DNA of 64,000 bases from Sphagnum compactum. Lineage: Eukaryota > Bryophyta > Sphagnopsida > Sphagnales. The first letter of the stretch is position 1, and each line of letters opens with the position of its first letter. A program made the translations under genes and the position numbers. Location: positions 4,774,001 through 4,838,000 of the forward strand of contig OZ234493.1 in assembly GCA_965153455.1 (NCBI GenBank), read 5' to 3'. The notes under the pieces were generated by a model that saw only the letters and a list, made by a program, of their open reading frames with translations, did not search any database and was not told where the DNA came from. Positions 12,193 through 24,401 of the stretch are shown here, one piece after another.

Positions 12193-13014
12193 TGTCGCAA
12201 CCCCACTTTGTCCAAGTGTGGGGGTGAAACCCAACACTTGGAAAAGTTGGAGGTTTGGAGTCCTCCGGGACTCCCGAATGTTCAGAGCTCGACAGCAAGG
12301 GGCAAAACACCTCGCATTGGGGTGTTCTTGGTGTCATTGGAAAGGTCTTGAAAAGTAGATATCGAAAATGGCCTTGCATTGGCCATTTGGACATTTGCAG
12401 CCCAAGTTATGGGCAAAAGAAGGGTCGGGAGTCAAACTGGCAGTTTGACTTCCGACCACTAAAAGTCGGGAATCGACCCTTTCCCGACGTCGCCTTAGGG
12501 AGTGCGACATGGCGTTGGAAAGATTTCGAGGAGAGCTACAACTTTGGTTCAGACCTCATTGCAATCGAACTTCGGAATCGGGAGTTATGACCGTTCAAAG
12601 TCCCGGGAGTCCCGCCGGGACAATTTCGGGACTCCATTTCGGGAGTCCCAACAAAATGTGCCATTTGGATGTAGCCTCCGTGGTGAGCTGCAGAGATAAC
12701 TATAAGGGGGAAGGTGGTGGCTTCCCCCAAGTCCGAGCCGTGGTGAGTCAAGTAGTCCGAAGTGCCCGTGGCTTGTCCCAACACCCAAAGGTGTTCCCGA
12801 ATGTTAACTAACCCATTTGTGGTTGGTTTTTGGATGCAGATTCGTGCTTGATCTACTAGTCCATCTTCCTAGTCTAATCCCGGGGCTTCCAACTCGACCC
12901 TCTACCCCTTTCTAGAGTTGGAAGTCGGGAGCGTGCCCCTTGGGTCCCCACTTTCCGCAACTTCACATTGGTGAACCCTCAAGTGGGTTCACCCCGGGAC
13001 CAAGGAGCGCGTCA
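12193..13014. mobile_element. Solo LTR of an LTR retrotransposon
   Basis: An 822-bp GC-rich block starts TGTCGCAACCCC and ends GCGCGTCA, the TG...CA ends of plant LTRs. It is flanked by identical 5-bp duplications, TCATA at 12188-12192 and 13015-13019. Base composition jumps sharply at both borders. Inside are repeated GGGACTCC/GGGAGTCCC words and CGGGA motifs, and there is no gag or pol coding sequence. A single LTR with an intact target duplication is the product of recombination between the two LTRs of a full element. Superfamily and transcription direction are not determinable; the TGTCGCAACCCC start would suit a Gypsy element. Confidence 0.75.
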
Positions 13015-13019
13015 TCATA

Positions 13020-16000
13020 TGTCATGCATGAAATTTAACTTATTCATAATCCTATTTCATCCATGAAAATCCATGTGAATTGTTGTATTGACATCATTGC
13101 AAAGTTCAAATGTTATGAAAAGGCTATTGCAATTAAATATTTCCCAATTTTATTTTCTTTCTCTTTTTCTTTTTCAACTTGTGAGCAAATCAAATAGTAT
13201 TTAAAACAAATAATTATGATCTAATGGAAAATTATTACAACAATATGCCACTACTTGATGGCAACCAAGTAAGTCATTGGCATTGTTTGATGACGGTCAA
13301 AATCATCATCATCTTGTAGTAGCAACCAAAAGTAATGTCCATCATTGGAGAAGTCACAACAATTGAAACAAAATGTCCATCAAACTAGAGTTTTTACAAT
13401 TCCATAACATTCAAGAGTCTCCACCATTGAATGGTGATTGAAAATATCCTTGTCATTGAATGGCAATCAAAAGTGATATTATTTATTGTGACCTTAACTT
13501 TGGATTTGTGACAAGACAAGGGAAATAGGCAAGGGGTGAGGTCGTAACATCCCTTTATTCACATTTAAATGTGTGAAAAGTGCAAAGGAAGAAGACCAAC
13601 ATTTCCAATTGCATTCCCATTTTCGGTTGGTTAGAGGTTGTGGGATATTTTGAATCTTTGGATGAAGATTTGAAGGAGCAAAGTTCGTACAAAGTAAGCT
13701 CTTTCAAAATCTTTGAAAAAATCTTGAAGAAGACTACAATAAAATAAGGTCACATTCTGAAAGCAAAGACATGTAACAGTAGTCATGGCAATTAAATGGG
13801 TTAGGAATTAAATTGTCAAATCGGCTTTCAGTCATTTAAATGACAAATTGAAAAATCAAATGACCTTTGATTAAAAAATTTGATATGTTGTTTAAATTTT
13901 CTTTTCAAAAGCTACAAGTCAGCCTTTGATAACTTTCAATTTGAATGTGAAACGAAAAAAGTTATGAGCCCCCAAAGTTGTTGGTTTCATAATTTGATAG
14001 TTTTAAGAATTTTGGGAAATGTCATTTTGATGGAGCCTTGTGGAATGTTGCAAATAAAAAAGTGGAAGGAGAATGATGTCTCTTCTAAAGTTTAGGTCAT
14101 GATGAGTCTTGTTAGTTCAAGTTAACCCATGACTTGTCCATGCATCAATATTCTAGTTCCAAAATGTATTAGCCACATTTTAATTTTGATTTGTGCAATT
14201 TGACTTATAGTTCCTAAGCTCAACTTGAAAAGCTTGTCTTAATCCCATCCTAGAACTCTCACTTTCTATTTCTTGTTAAAAGCTGTGAAACACATAATTT
14301 GGATGTAGTGTAATGCTTGAATGATTCAACATAAATTAAATTATTTTCATTTTACCAAATTTTGGAATTTTTTTTTGTAACAGTGCTGAAATTCATATCA
14401 AATTAAAAAAATTGCAAGATTCAATTGTCAAGTCTGCACCAGAGATCTTTATAGTTCAAGAACTTAAGATTGATACATATTAAACACAGCATACTATCTC
14501 ACAAAGTTTTTAAAAATGTGTTTATTATTGTTTATAACCATTACTTGTCGAAAATTTCAGAATTAAAAAACCAAGTGCTGAAGTTAATATTTAAAATTTA
14601 GTCAGCAATATGTTGCCGAATTTGATCAGAGAGTACAATAATTTCAATATTGACTCAAATTATTGAATGCAATTTTTTTGGTGGAATGATCTACAAATTT
14701 GGTGATTAATTGATGTTGCAACTTTCAAGAAGTCTGATTAATTATATTAGTTACATATGTCATGGACATCATATTTATGATGAGAATTACTAGTGCCATT
14801 TGGAATTGATTTTCAACAAAAACTAATTCAACACAATCATAGTGGTGTTCTTGTGGTGGTCAACCGATTTGAATTTAAGTATGCAGAAAAGGTTTTGGGT
14901 AGATGGTGCAAAGTGTAGGGATTAAGTTGAGAAACACAACACCTACCAAATGGTGGATTATGTAGAAAATGTCAAAAATACACGACCAAAATTACTTTCA
15001 ATAAGGTAGTCCTCATGGTGTGTGTATCCTTGAATACATTAGATTGGAATGTCTTTATTTATTATTTATAATGTCTTTACATACATTTGAATTTTGAACT
15101 TGGTGATGATAATGTGTCAGGTAAGAATCAAGAATGAGGTTGTTATGGGATGAAGGCTTGGTGCGAGGCTGGAATTGAGCGCACGAACCCAAATTTTCAG
15201 AATTGCCCCACTCAAAGTCTTTACCTAGTGTAAAGTTTTGGTAGAATTTTAAACATTAATGATTTTGTTTGAGAAGGAGAGGAGGCACAGGTTTTTCATT
15301 TTGAGGAACCTTACACAAAAGGAGATTTCTAATCTTGGGCAAGTAATCCATTACCTTAATATACCCATGAGATATAACAAAATAAATATATACCCTATCT
15401 GATTAGTAAATGTTTTTTAATTACCTTTTTAAAGTACCCTACTTGGCTAATAAGTATTTCAGATTTACCCTATCTTTATTTTTTCTCAAATGAGTATATA
15501 GTTGAAAATTACCTTTACTTGGGTTTTGGGGAAGGGAAATTATTTTGAAGAGCTTAAATATAAGGTATATATGAAAATCAATATATAACATACATCAATT
15601 TCCATATTTTGCATGTATGTCATGTAATTATGATGGATTTATTCAGATTATGGTGACTAACTATTGAATACGTTTCCTTTCTTGAGGTTTTTTTAATTCA
15701 TTACATTAATTACCATTGGGAAAAACTCTTACCATATGCTCAAGTTTGCACCCCCGTAGATTTTACTATCATTTTTCATTATAAAAATGCTTTGAATACA
15801 TTTTTAATGTGATTGATTTTTTAAATTATTTTTTCAACAACACTACAAAAATTTACTTTTTGCAATCAATCATTTTATACTTATATGCAACTTGTTAGTA
15901 ATGAGATTGGTCATGCTTGCAATTATAATATTAACACCATATATGTTTTGGACCATATGGTTTTGTGTGCAACTAAACATGCAACTAATCATATAGATGG

Positions 16001-16880
16001 GTTAGTACAAGGAATAAATTTAAGTGAACATTCTTAATATATTTGATGTTTGAAAATTTATGTGCTCATGTTTGTAATGCCAATTGGACAAGCAATTGTC
16101 TTTCTTCACCTTGAAAATGTGACATACTTGTGTAAATATTATTGTACTCTATGTTTACACACGTATATTCACATGGTATGTATAGGGTAATGATGAAATA
16201 TTTATCACTACCCTTACTTTGTGAACAAGGCAAATGTTCATCATCTACCTTTACCCCTACCTGGACTTATAATTTTGCAAACCCTTTATAGGTACCCTTT
16301 TCTAGTTTGGAATTCTTTTGAAGCCTGTTTACTTTGATCCGAGTGATATTTTTTTGAGTGTTTGTATTTACCCTTAATTGGCTGATATATTAAAATGGAT
16401 ATAACAACCCAACACTAGAGTCTTCCTTGCAGAAATTTTAATGAGGCTCAGTCGGCATTCCACATACACTAAAAACAACTATTCCAGTTCTTTTAAGGTT
16501 TGGGAGAACCCAATGTGTTGTCAAAGTATATAAAATGACTATATTGACAACATTTACAAGGGTTTCAAAACCACAAGAAAACTTCATACAAAATCAAAAT
16601 AATATTTCAGAAAGTGTTTGGTAAAAACCAGTTTACAATGTTTTCAGTTATTTTTGGAATAACTCTACAGAAATGGAGAATTTGTTTTCTGGATAATTAA
16701 TACTTCAGAGGCTCAGCATCCATTTCTCAATCTTGGAGTAGGTCCACCCACACCCCCTATTTGGGCCTCTACAGGGTGTTTATCACATCCAACATAGAGT
16801 GTTAATTGTTTCCATAGCCCACTCCCCCACCCCACCCCATAAACATTAAAAATTGGAGAATATAAGATTTGAGAGACTAC
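13020..16880. other. Long AT-rich spacer downstream of the HD-Zip III gene
   Basis: No open frame above 71 codons and no recognisable domain, RNA gene or TIR pair. TTACCC/ACCCTT words are frequent at 15350-15490 and 16170-16390. Confidence 0.4.
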
Positions 16881-16937
16881 AGATTTGAATGCCACTGCTG
16901 GGATAATCATTATGACTGGCCAATCAGAAGCAGTAAT

Positions 16938-17566
16938 TTTATTTTACCAGGACTGAGCCTACTGTATGCTGAAAATTTACAGGTCCAAACTCATTTTCAC
17001 ACTATTTGAAAGCTATCCGGCATCGAAAGTACAGTGTACAGGCCATTATAGTGCAGTTGGTGGACCTGCTCTTACCCGACTGCCAAGAGAACTAGAAGGC
17101 AAACCAAATAACAAATACTTGTAGTAGAAGCCATACTTAGTTCATAGCTCTGAGGAGCAGTGCAAATCAATAGGAAAGAATGGAGTTACTGCGTAATGAA
17201 CCAAGGGCTTTTGTGCACGAACTCGAAGTATCATGGACTTGTTGAGAGAAAATAAATACATACATCATTCATCGCATTGGCAGGCAGGTGACTTGTATCA
17301 TACCTAGTTCATGATCTTTAATAGAAGGATGTTCAAGACCGAATTCTACTTCAACAAGTTTGATTTAACTGTTTCTGCCATCAACATAAAAATTGAGCTA
17401 CTTACTGCTGGAGGAAAAAATACCAAGACACTCAACGTTTTTAAGTTCTGTGAACAAAACATCTCATGTCTTGATAATATGTCTCTACAGAGCCTGATTG
17501 GGGGGCTAGTGCAAAAATTTCTCTCCATGACATAGAAAACCACTATAGAAATTTTTGCATAGTAGG
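16938..17566 (-). other. Probable 3' UTR of the HD-Zip III gene
   Basis: Runs from the TAG stop at 17567-17569 to a minus-strand AATAAA at 16943-16938, the first perfect signal I noticed downstream. A weaker ATTAAA lies at 17320-17315 and could be used instead. The true cleavage site is not visible. Confidence 0.35.
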
Positions 17567-20500
17567 CTATGTCAGAAAAGACCAATTCTTGAAGAGGAAT
17601 GCAATGCACCTAGAGGTCTCATCATCTGCAAAAACTTTCCAGGCAATTGCCCTTTCATATGTCACTGGCCGCCCCATACTTGATATCCGGACTCCAGCTG
17701 GAAGATATGCATATCCCTGCCACATCCACACAATATATGCCAGAAAACTTGATATCTGACATCTAGAATTTTGTGTGCCTAGATGGACCCAACAACTACT
17801 TGCAACCAAAAAAGTTTTCTTATTAGACAGTTGTGATTATGACCTTGCACCCAAGCTTTTTTATAACAGGCAAGAGGCGCTCATGTCATGACTTTCCAGC
17901 TCACCTGTTGTAAGACCTGAGTGAAGTCCGTGTAGGCAGTCTTGCGGCCATTTTCATCCAGAGTCTTCTCCCATGCTAAGTCCTGCAATGCCCCTGATGT
18001 TGTTTCCAGCATTTCCAAGCCTGCCCGGTTCCCGAAAGTGAATTCAGGTAACCCCTGCTGTAATAATACATTGTGTACAATTCGCAATGTTAGTGGTTGC
18101 TGTCTCCAGGACTCATCAAGTTCAGTCAACTTGTCTAAAACAAAGGATTAGTAGTGTAAACTGCAACTGGATCTCCACACAGCTGCATGGGTTTAGGATT
18201 TCTAAACCCGCAACAGTACTGGAAGTGAAGTAGTAGTATTATGTGACACCCACAATGTCTGGAAAAAGGTGAAGTTCTCTAGCGAATGAGCAAAGAAAAT
18301 ATATACCTTCCAAGCACAGCACAGTATGGCATCACTGTGATGCCAGAATGCCTTGAATAGCCCTTCATCATCCCCGGGTTCAGAACTAGTGAGCTCCATA
18401 CCCAAATGTAGTCTGCATGGGTCTCAATTCATTGGATAAACACACAATTGACAAATCATCATCCACTGCAGTTTCTAACAACAATTGATTTTTCTTTCTG
18501 TATGTGAACAAAAAGTAGTGGGTGAGCATGGGATAAAAGGACGTGAATGAAACCACATAATCACCATCAGATGCCTGAACCTCTTGAATCATTCTGGCTG
18601 AGAACCTGCAAATCCCTCCTGTTGCAAGTTTGAAATACAAACTGAAATCAAGAGCAACAAAGGAAACGGCAGGATCTGATACCTATAACTCTGCAGAATA
18701 CGATGTGCCAATATGACTGTATCTGGAGAGCCAGGAGGGAGTTGCGTGCCTCCTAGGTTTGCTGGTAGGTGTGAAGGAGCAAGTGCCATTGCAACCCTCT
18801 GCACTGAGGCCACTACTGTGCGCACATACCGCCGTGCCATACTTGCACATGCTTCACGTGTATGTGCCTCATATGCAAACTGGAATGCAATGGTGAGCAC
18901 CGATCGCAAGTTGCTGTTCATCATGACTGCACCAGTTTCACGACTTGCATCCGTGCCCACTTCTAATGTTGATGCTAAATCGAGAGTCCGTGATAACCCC
19001 AAACCATCCTGAAATATGATGAATATCACCTTTTCATGAGCACCGCGCGTGCCAATTACTTTGCATGGGAAGAAGTTTAGACACAATCACAAATACAGTC
19101 CCAATTGCATTAGCAAAAGCTGAGAACACACGAATACTAAAAAGGCACTACTTACAACAAGGCTGCAATCGAGAGGGATGACTCGGAATCCTGATGGTAA
19201 GAGAGGAACATCATCTGAAACTGCCACATCCACAGGTGCAAAAACAAGCTGGGCACATGCCCCCACTGCATTCTCATCAACTCCACTACATAACTGCATT
19301 CCCCATCCCCACATGTGGCCACACATAGTTTGTCAGTTAAGATCCCTTTGGTCAAACCTTGGATACAAGGAAGAGGAAGATGATGTATTAGCCTTGTGCT
19401 TTCCACAAATGGAGACTTCACAATGGCACACACAGGCTAGTTTACATTTCCACTTTCTGAAGAAACTTGGTCAAATAATCCCATAGTAATGAGAGCTATA
19501 GATGCGTTTCACGATTCACAAATTTGCAAAAAACAGGGAGTGACCTGCAGTAAGAAATTGTCACGAGTATGAATGTTGTCAGATAGTCCTCCTTGCCTTG
19601 CCAGTTTCACGACCTCCAGAAACTACACATCCAGAACCATTGGCTGAAAAAGGTCAGCACCTGGGTTTACAAATTCATACTAATGATGCATTCACTCACA
19701 AGCTCTCACTTCCTGAGGCATCAATTTTGGCAAACTAAAATATTTGCCTTCAAGGGCGAGAATGAACAGTTTCAAGAATTTCACCTCTTCTTGCTCAACT
19801 GAGTGAGCCAAAGGAAGGGGCAGCTGTCGATGACCAGCACTTCTGTTGCGAGTGCTAGAGTGGAAGGCAGCGGCAGCATCAGCATCAATATCAAAGTCAG
19901 CCCACTCTGACCGATGCTCCCGTAGAAACCGTATGAGCAGTGCTGGAGGTACATTCTGCATATAGAATCAAAGTCCCAGGTTTTGGAATCAACCCTAAAC
20001 CCTAAACCCTACTGAGAATAGGTGCTGCCGACTAGCTGAAAACTCAATGTGTCCAATACCCCTCTCCTGAATGTGTGGATCCGTGAAAAACAAATTCCTA
20101 GAAACAGAAATCATTGTGCACCAAACCCTGGAACACTGAACTTGTTGGAATTGTGGAGGCTGATACTATCTTGCATGCTACAAGCAAAGGCCTGATTATG
20201 AGCATGCACCAATCAATGCCCAGATCTTATCAGCACAGATGGGCATGACACATCACACAAAGAAGCTATCAACCTCCAGTATCCATGGACCTATAGGGAT
20301 GGGCCTTACAAGTTGGACAAGATCCATATAATGTGGAACAGAGAGAATATGTGAAGGGTTTATCAGGGAAGCATGATAGCAACCTGTAAGAGCATGGATG
20401 CCTTTGCACACAAGATACCCCCACCAAGAGAGCAGAGAAGCTTGTCAGTGGCCACCTGCCCCAGCATACCTTTGGTGGTGGGTGGTGACTCATTGAGTAA

Positions 20501-23500
20501 CACACTTACATCATCCATGCCATCACTGACAATTGCTGCCCAGCCATCATCTGGAAATCCATTCACTGCCTGGTTGAACCCTCTGCAGCAGACCCACCAC
20601 CCATGGCAACAATGGGCAACAGCAAATGGCATTCATCTTCCAATTTGGTTGGGGGGAATGCTGGAGGTAAATGCTTTCCTGCTGGGCCTTTGTTTTCCAA
20701 ATCCTGTGAACTGTCTCATTGTGCTGCAGTGAAGATGATGTAGAGACTATATATAGCATGCTCAAGTTGTTCTCAAATAGGGACTTACCTTGCAAGGCGC
20801 TGACTGAGACCCCGCAGCACAGCAGGTTGTTGTCCACTGCGCAGTCCCACAGTATCACTTGCCTCTTGTGCAAGCCGCCGCAAATGCCTCAAAGCCTGCA
20901 CAAGCCCAACAAACTGTGAGCTTGAAGTGTACAAAACATTCTCTCTGTTGCAGATACCATGTATTTTGATTCTCCAGATAGCAATAATGTACATGAAAAT
21001 CAAGGAAGGGTGATTTTCACATTGTCAAAATCTTACCCCTATTGTTGTCTTTTGTGCAAGGACAGCTGAAGACTCGTAGAGGGGTCGCAGCACCTCTGGG
21101 ACACTCCATGGCTGCAAGTTATCACAAGAGAAGCATTTCTGTTAGCAGCACATGACAGATGCATGCTTTACTTTCTCTCTCATGCCAATCTCCTGGCTAA
21201 ATAAATCTCAGTAGCCATTTTCAAATGTCTGCATCAATCAGAAGAGTGATTTCCAGTTAGTTCATACTACAAAGCAAAGCAATAGCCAGTCTAGTCTAGA
21301 AGGCAGGCATAAGAGGATCCTTTTACAGGCCCGAAACCCTAAAACCCTACCTCCAAGTCTAGATGATCAACAATGTGAATAATGCAACCCCCTCCATCGC
21401 ACTGCCGGATCAAGTAACCACTGGGAAACATCTCTGCCCTCACAAAAGACTGGACAGGAGGCATTGTAGGCCCTCCCTGTGCCCCAGTCAATGAACGTTC
21501 ACAAATCTGCACAAATGCCATGACTCCATTTAGACACTCGCCAAAGACTGTCAAGTGGACCTCACATCTAGGCTCAATTATGAGTGGTAGTGGCGGTCCA
21601 GCAATTGTTGAATTCTCTTTTAGGGACAGTGATCCGGGTGACATTCATCAGACTTTCCTCCTTCCAACTATGTTACACCCAGCACCAGCAAGCCCTGGTG
21701 TGGACATCTAGTCTGAATTGAGAATGATTTTTCATCAACATACCACCAAGTTTCCATCTTCTAGAAGAGTGGTATATCTTAGAGTGCAGAAGTCTCGAGG
21801 AGGAGCCAATGTTGTTGGTGCATACATCTGCCATAAAAATATCCAAATTTCAGTTTGCGTATGGTGCTCTGGCAATTTACCATTCTAGAACATGAAAGTT
21901 TCGCAAGAATGTATGTCTTTTCCAGTTGCTGTGGACAGCTTTTTTTAACAGACAGCGCCATGTTGCTGCTTGCTAGAGGAAAAGAAAAGTATTATGATGA
22001 AAGTGGGAGGTGACTGTGGTCATAGGTGTGCACATAGTCTTGAACTGACCTGTGTGTAAATAAGCTCTACAGTTCCACCATTTCCTGTTGGAAATGAACC
22101 CAATATATCTAGATGACGGCAGTCTGGGAGCCATGACTGCCGGTCTTTCAAAATCTCTGCAACCTAGTTGATTAGCACAGTAACGCAACCACGGCTGGTC
22201 AGCTCAAAAGAACAGAGCTCTGGAGTGAAAGTCATCTATGAAATTTGGATGAGTATCAATGCATGCATATAAAGGAGTTGAAAAGAACACTTGCACTTCT
22301 GCTAGGCAAAATTCTGCAATAGCCCCAGTACTTGATTCAGAAATTGACAATCTGAGTGAGACATTTCATTACCTTGCTGGGCTCTAGCCCCACCAAGCCA
22401 CAAGCTCTTGCCGCTACTCCCGGACAACCATGAGATATGGAGACAATGCCAATGGCATCCGGACCAGGCTACACCCAAAGAATCCCACTCGCATCTCCGG
22501 TTTGAGTTACTAGATGATTTTCAAGTTACAAATTTGACCAGACAGTCAGATAACCCACCATAACGTCTGTACACACAAATATCAACAAACATCAAGATCT
22601 TCCATCAAAGAGGATCTGCAAGAACACACCTTCATACCCGGTAACTGAATCCAGTCAATTGCAGTTCCCGTGGCCTTAGCAACAAACTCTGTTACAGTCT
22701 CCTCTGCTATTGACAACAGTCTGCCAATCCCAACAGATGCATATTGGAAGATCACATGGTTTAATAATACTCCTCATCATCTGATGTGCCAGTTGTGGGA
22801 AATAACTTTGGAATGACCCTCTTGCCAGCAAGAACTACTCCTAGGTTATCCCAGAAACATCAAGTTCTGACAAACCCAAGGAAGAATTCAATCTTTCAAG
22901 TGAAAATCTAAGAGCTCACAAGGCCACAAAAATGAAGCAGACAATATTGTGCAAGCTACTGAACAAACCAGGAGTGCAACATTCTAGAGGTGGCTGAAAT
23001 CCCAATTGGAGAGAAGATTGAGTCACACAGCTCGGGGTTTGACAACTGACCCAGCAGGGCCTGTAGCACGAGGTGAATGTTGAGGAGTGGGCTGTGGTGG
23101 CAGACCGACAGTAACCACTGAATCTGAGCTAGTGTCGGTGGAGGCCATAGCAGCCTGCACATGCACCCGCACATTCATGATGATTTACCCTGCCACTGGT
23201 GTTGAGCTTTCATTCCCTCCAATTTGCCCACCCCCTATTACCATTAGCCCCCCTTCTTCCTTCATAGGATGCTGCTGCAGCAGCACCTACCGCATGTCAC
23301 AAATTGCAGATTTCGTAATGGTATTGGGATACTGAATTGAGCCTCAAGATTGTGGTCCTACCCTATAACTCAAGGGTTGGTTACCCTCATGATCAACAGA
23401 ATTTAATTTTGTCCTCCAGGGAGTTAGTTGTATTGAGTTGCAATACCTGATCTGCTGGGAGTTGATGCTTATTGCTACTAGGTATGGGAGCCACCTGATG

Positions 23501-24350
23501 CTGCTGCTGCTGCAGTTGCCGCCGCAGGAAGTGATTGTCAAGGGTGAGTTGTGAGGTGTGTTTCGCAAGCCGCTCATTCTCCCCCATCAGAAGTTTGTTC
23601 AGTGCTGTCAGCTTTGCGTTCACACTCACCAGCCGAGTTGCTTCTTTTCGCTGCTTCTCCCGACACCTGCAAAAAGTTTGCCATACTTTTTTTTTTTTGG
23701 GAGTCAGTCAGGAAACCCTCCTCCCTCCTCTTCCTTCTCCTCTCCCCCCTCTCTCTCTCTCCAAGTTCCACTGCAATAATAAGAGGAGGGTTCCTCCAAA
23801 CAGGACTCCCATCCAATGATCGTCATGACCCAAGTTCAAGTCTTGTGAATTGTTCTCTCATTAGGAGAAGATCTCTCACATGATACTCTGACACATTCAT
23901 AAGCTGCAGCTGCATTAAGAAGAATTGTTCACATCCTGATGACTATAAAAGCTGTGAATGGGAGTGTCTTCTTGTAATACAATTGCCATGCTGATTCATC
24001 AGTACTGGGGATCATTCTGAACAGTTGCAAGGAAAGCAAGAAGTTCTACAAAATGCTAGTGTGGAGATGAAGGGAGAAGGAAGCAAAGGAAGATGTGAAA
24101 GCAGTTGCGACATTGGAGGAGGGCAATGAAAGGCGGAAGGAAGGAAGGAAGGCTTTGTGCAGCAAGCATCACACCGTCTGTTCTGGAACCAGACTTTGAT
24201 CTGCTTGGGTTCAATGTTGGCAAGGATAGGGCAGTCCTTGATGAGCTGCTGGCGTCTGATAGAGCTGGGCTTGGGGCACTCATGGTACACACGCTCCAAA
24301 GCCTCCACTTGCTCATTTGTGTAGCGAACATATTTTCCAGATGCATCCAT
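17567..24350 (-). CDS. C3HDZ: Class III homeodomain-leucine zipper transcription factor (18 coding exons)
   Basis: A member of the PHABULOSA/REVOLUTA/CORONA/ATHB8 family, nuclear DNA-binding regulators of shoot meristem, vascular and organ-polarity patterning. Eighteen GT-AG exons join in frame to 847 codons plus TAG, the usual family length. Domains: homeodomain about residues 4-64 (recognition helix KVWFQNRRC, loop insertion PILANIEP); leucine zipper about 66-112 (KLTALNKLLMGENERL) ending in QLQQQQHQ; START lipid-binding domain about 168-375 (LLSIAEETV, PGPDAIGIV); HD-SAD region to about 700 (LLPSGFRVIPLD, RSVLTIAFQF); MEKHLA domain about 720-847 (DAILCCAWK, GNRAGLEMLETT, NWSFLT end). The ATG at 24350 has A at -3 and G at +4. 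An in-frame ATG at 24446 is rejected because a 3' splice site (TTACAG) at 24401 lies between them. No frameshift or missing key residue is seen, so the gene is predicted functional. The symbol is a class name; the exact orthologue is unresolved. Confidence 0.96.
18054..18059 (-). promoter_or_regulatory. Tandem 3' splice acceptor (CAGCAG) at exon 17
   Basis: The acceptor preceding exon 17 reads TTACAGCAG, so either AG could be used. The first gives ...AWK-QGLPEF, the second drops one Gln. I chose the upstream AG for the exon map; both keep the frame. Confidence 0.55.
22459..22640 (-). promoter_or_regulatory. miR165/166 target site split by intron 4
   Basis: The last 11 nt of exon 4 (CGGGTATGAAG, 22640-22630) and the first 10 nt of exon 5 (CCTGGTCCGG, 22468-22459) join on splicing into a 21-nt site. 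The site encodes part of LPGMKPGPD in the START domain. Compared with the miR166 complement it has two mismatches toward the miRNA 3' side and one G:U at the miRNA 5' end; the centre and seed are perfect. The 161-bp intron means only spliced RNA carries the full site. This arrangement is conserved in HD-Zip III genes, where loss of pairing causes dominant gain-of-function phenotypes. The miRNA gene is not in this window. Confidence 0.9.
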
Positions 24351-24400
24351 TCTGAGGAGTCCCTCCACACTCACTCTTCTCACTGACTTGCTTGAAAAAT
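24351..24400 (-). other. 5' UTR part of the first coding exon
   Basis: Fifty bases lie between a minus-strand 3' splice site (TTTGGGTGTTACAG ending at 24401) and the start codon. This implies at least one intron in the leader; the matching donor could not be chosen among several weak candidates upstream. Confidence 0.6.
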
Positions 24401-24401
24401 C

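Larger units (their letters stand above)
17567..24350 (-). other. Exon map of the HD-Zip III gene
   Basis: Coding exons in transcript order: 24350-24175, 23666-23447, 23154-23051, 22720-22630, 22468-22373, 22163-22050, 21827-21744, 21506-21351, 21111-21037, 20895-20789, 20582-20384, 19955-19785, 19622-19545, 19293-19156, 19008-18683, 18412-18307, 18057-17905, 17716-17567. They sum to 2544 nt. Every junction keeps the reading frame and uses a GT donor and an AG acceptor. Introns are 141-508 bp, with the longest first (508) and eleventh (428). The homeodomain is split within Arg of NRRC between exons 1 and 2. The number and position of introns match the pattern I know from Arabidopsis HD-Zip III genes. 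Confidence 0.9.
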
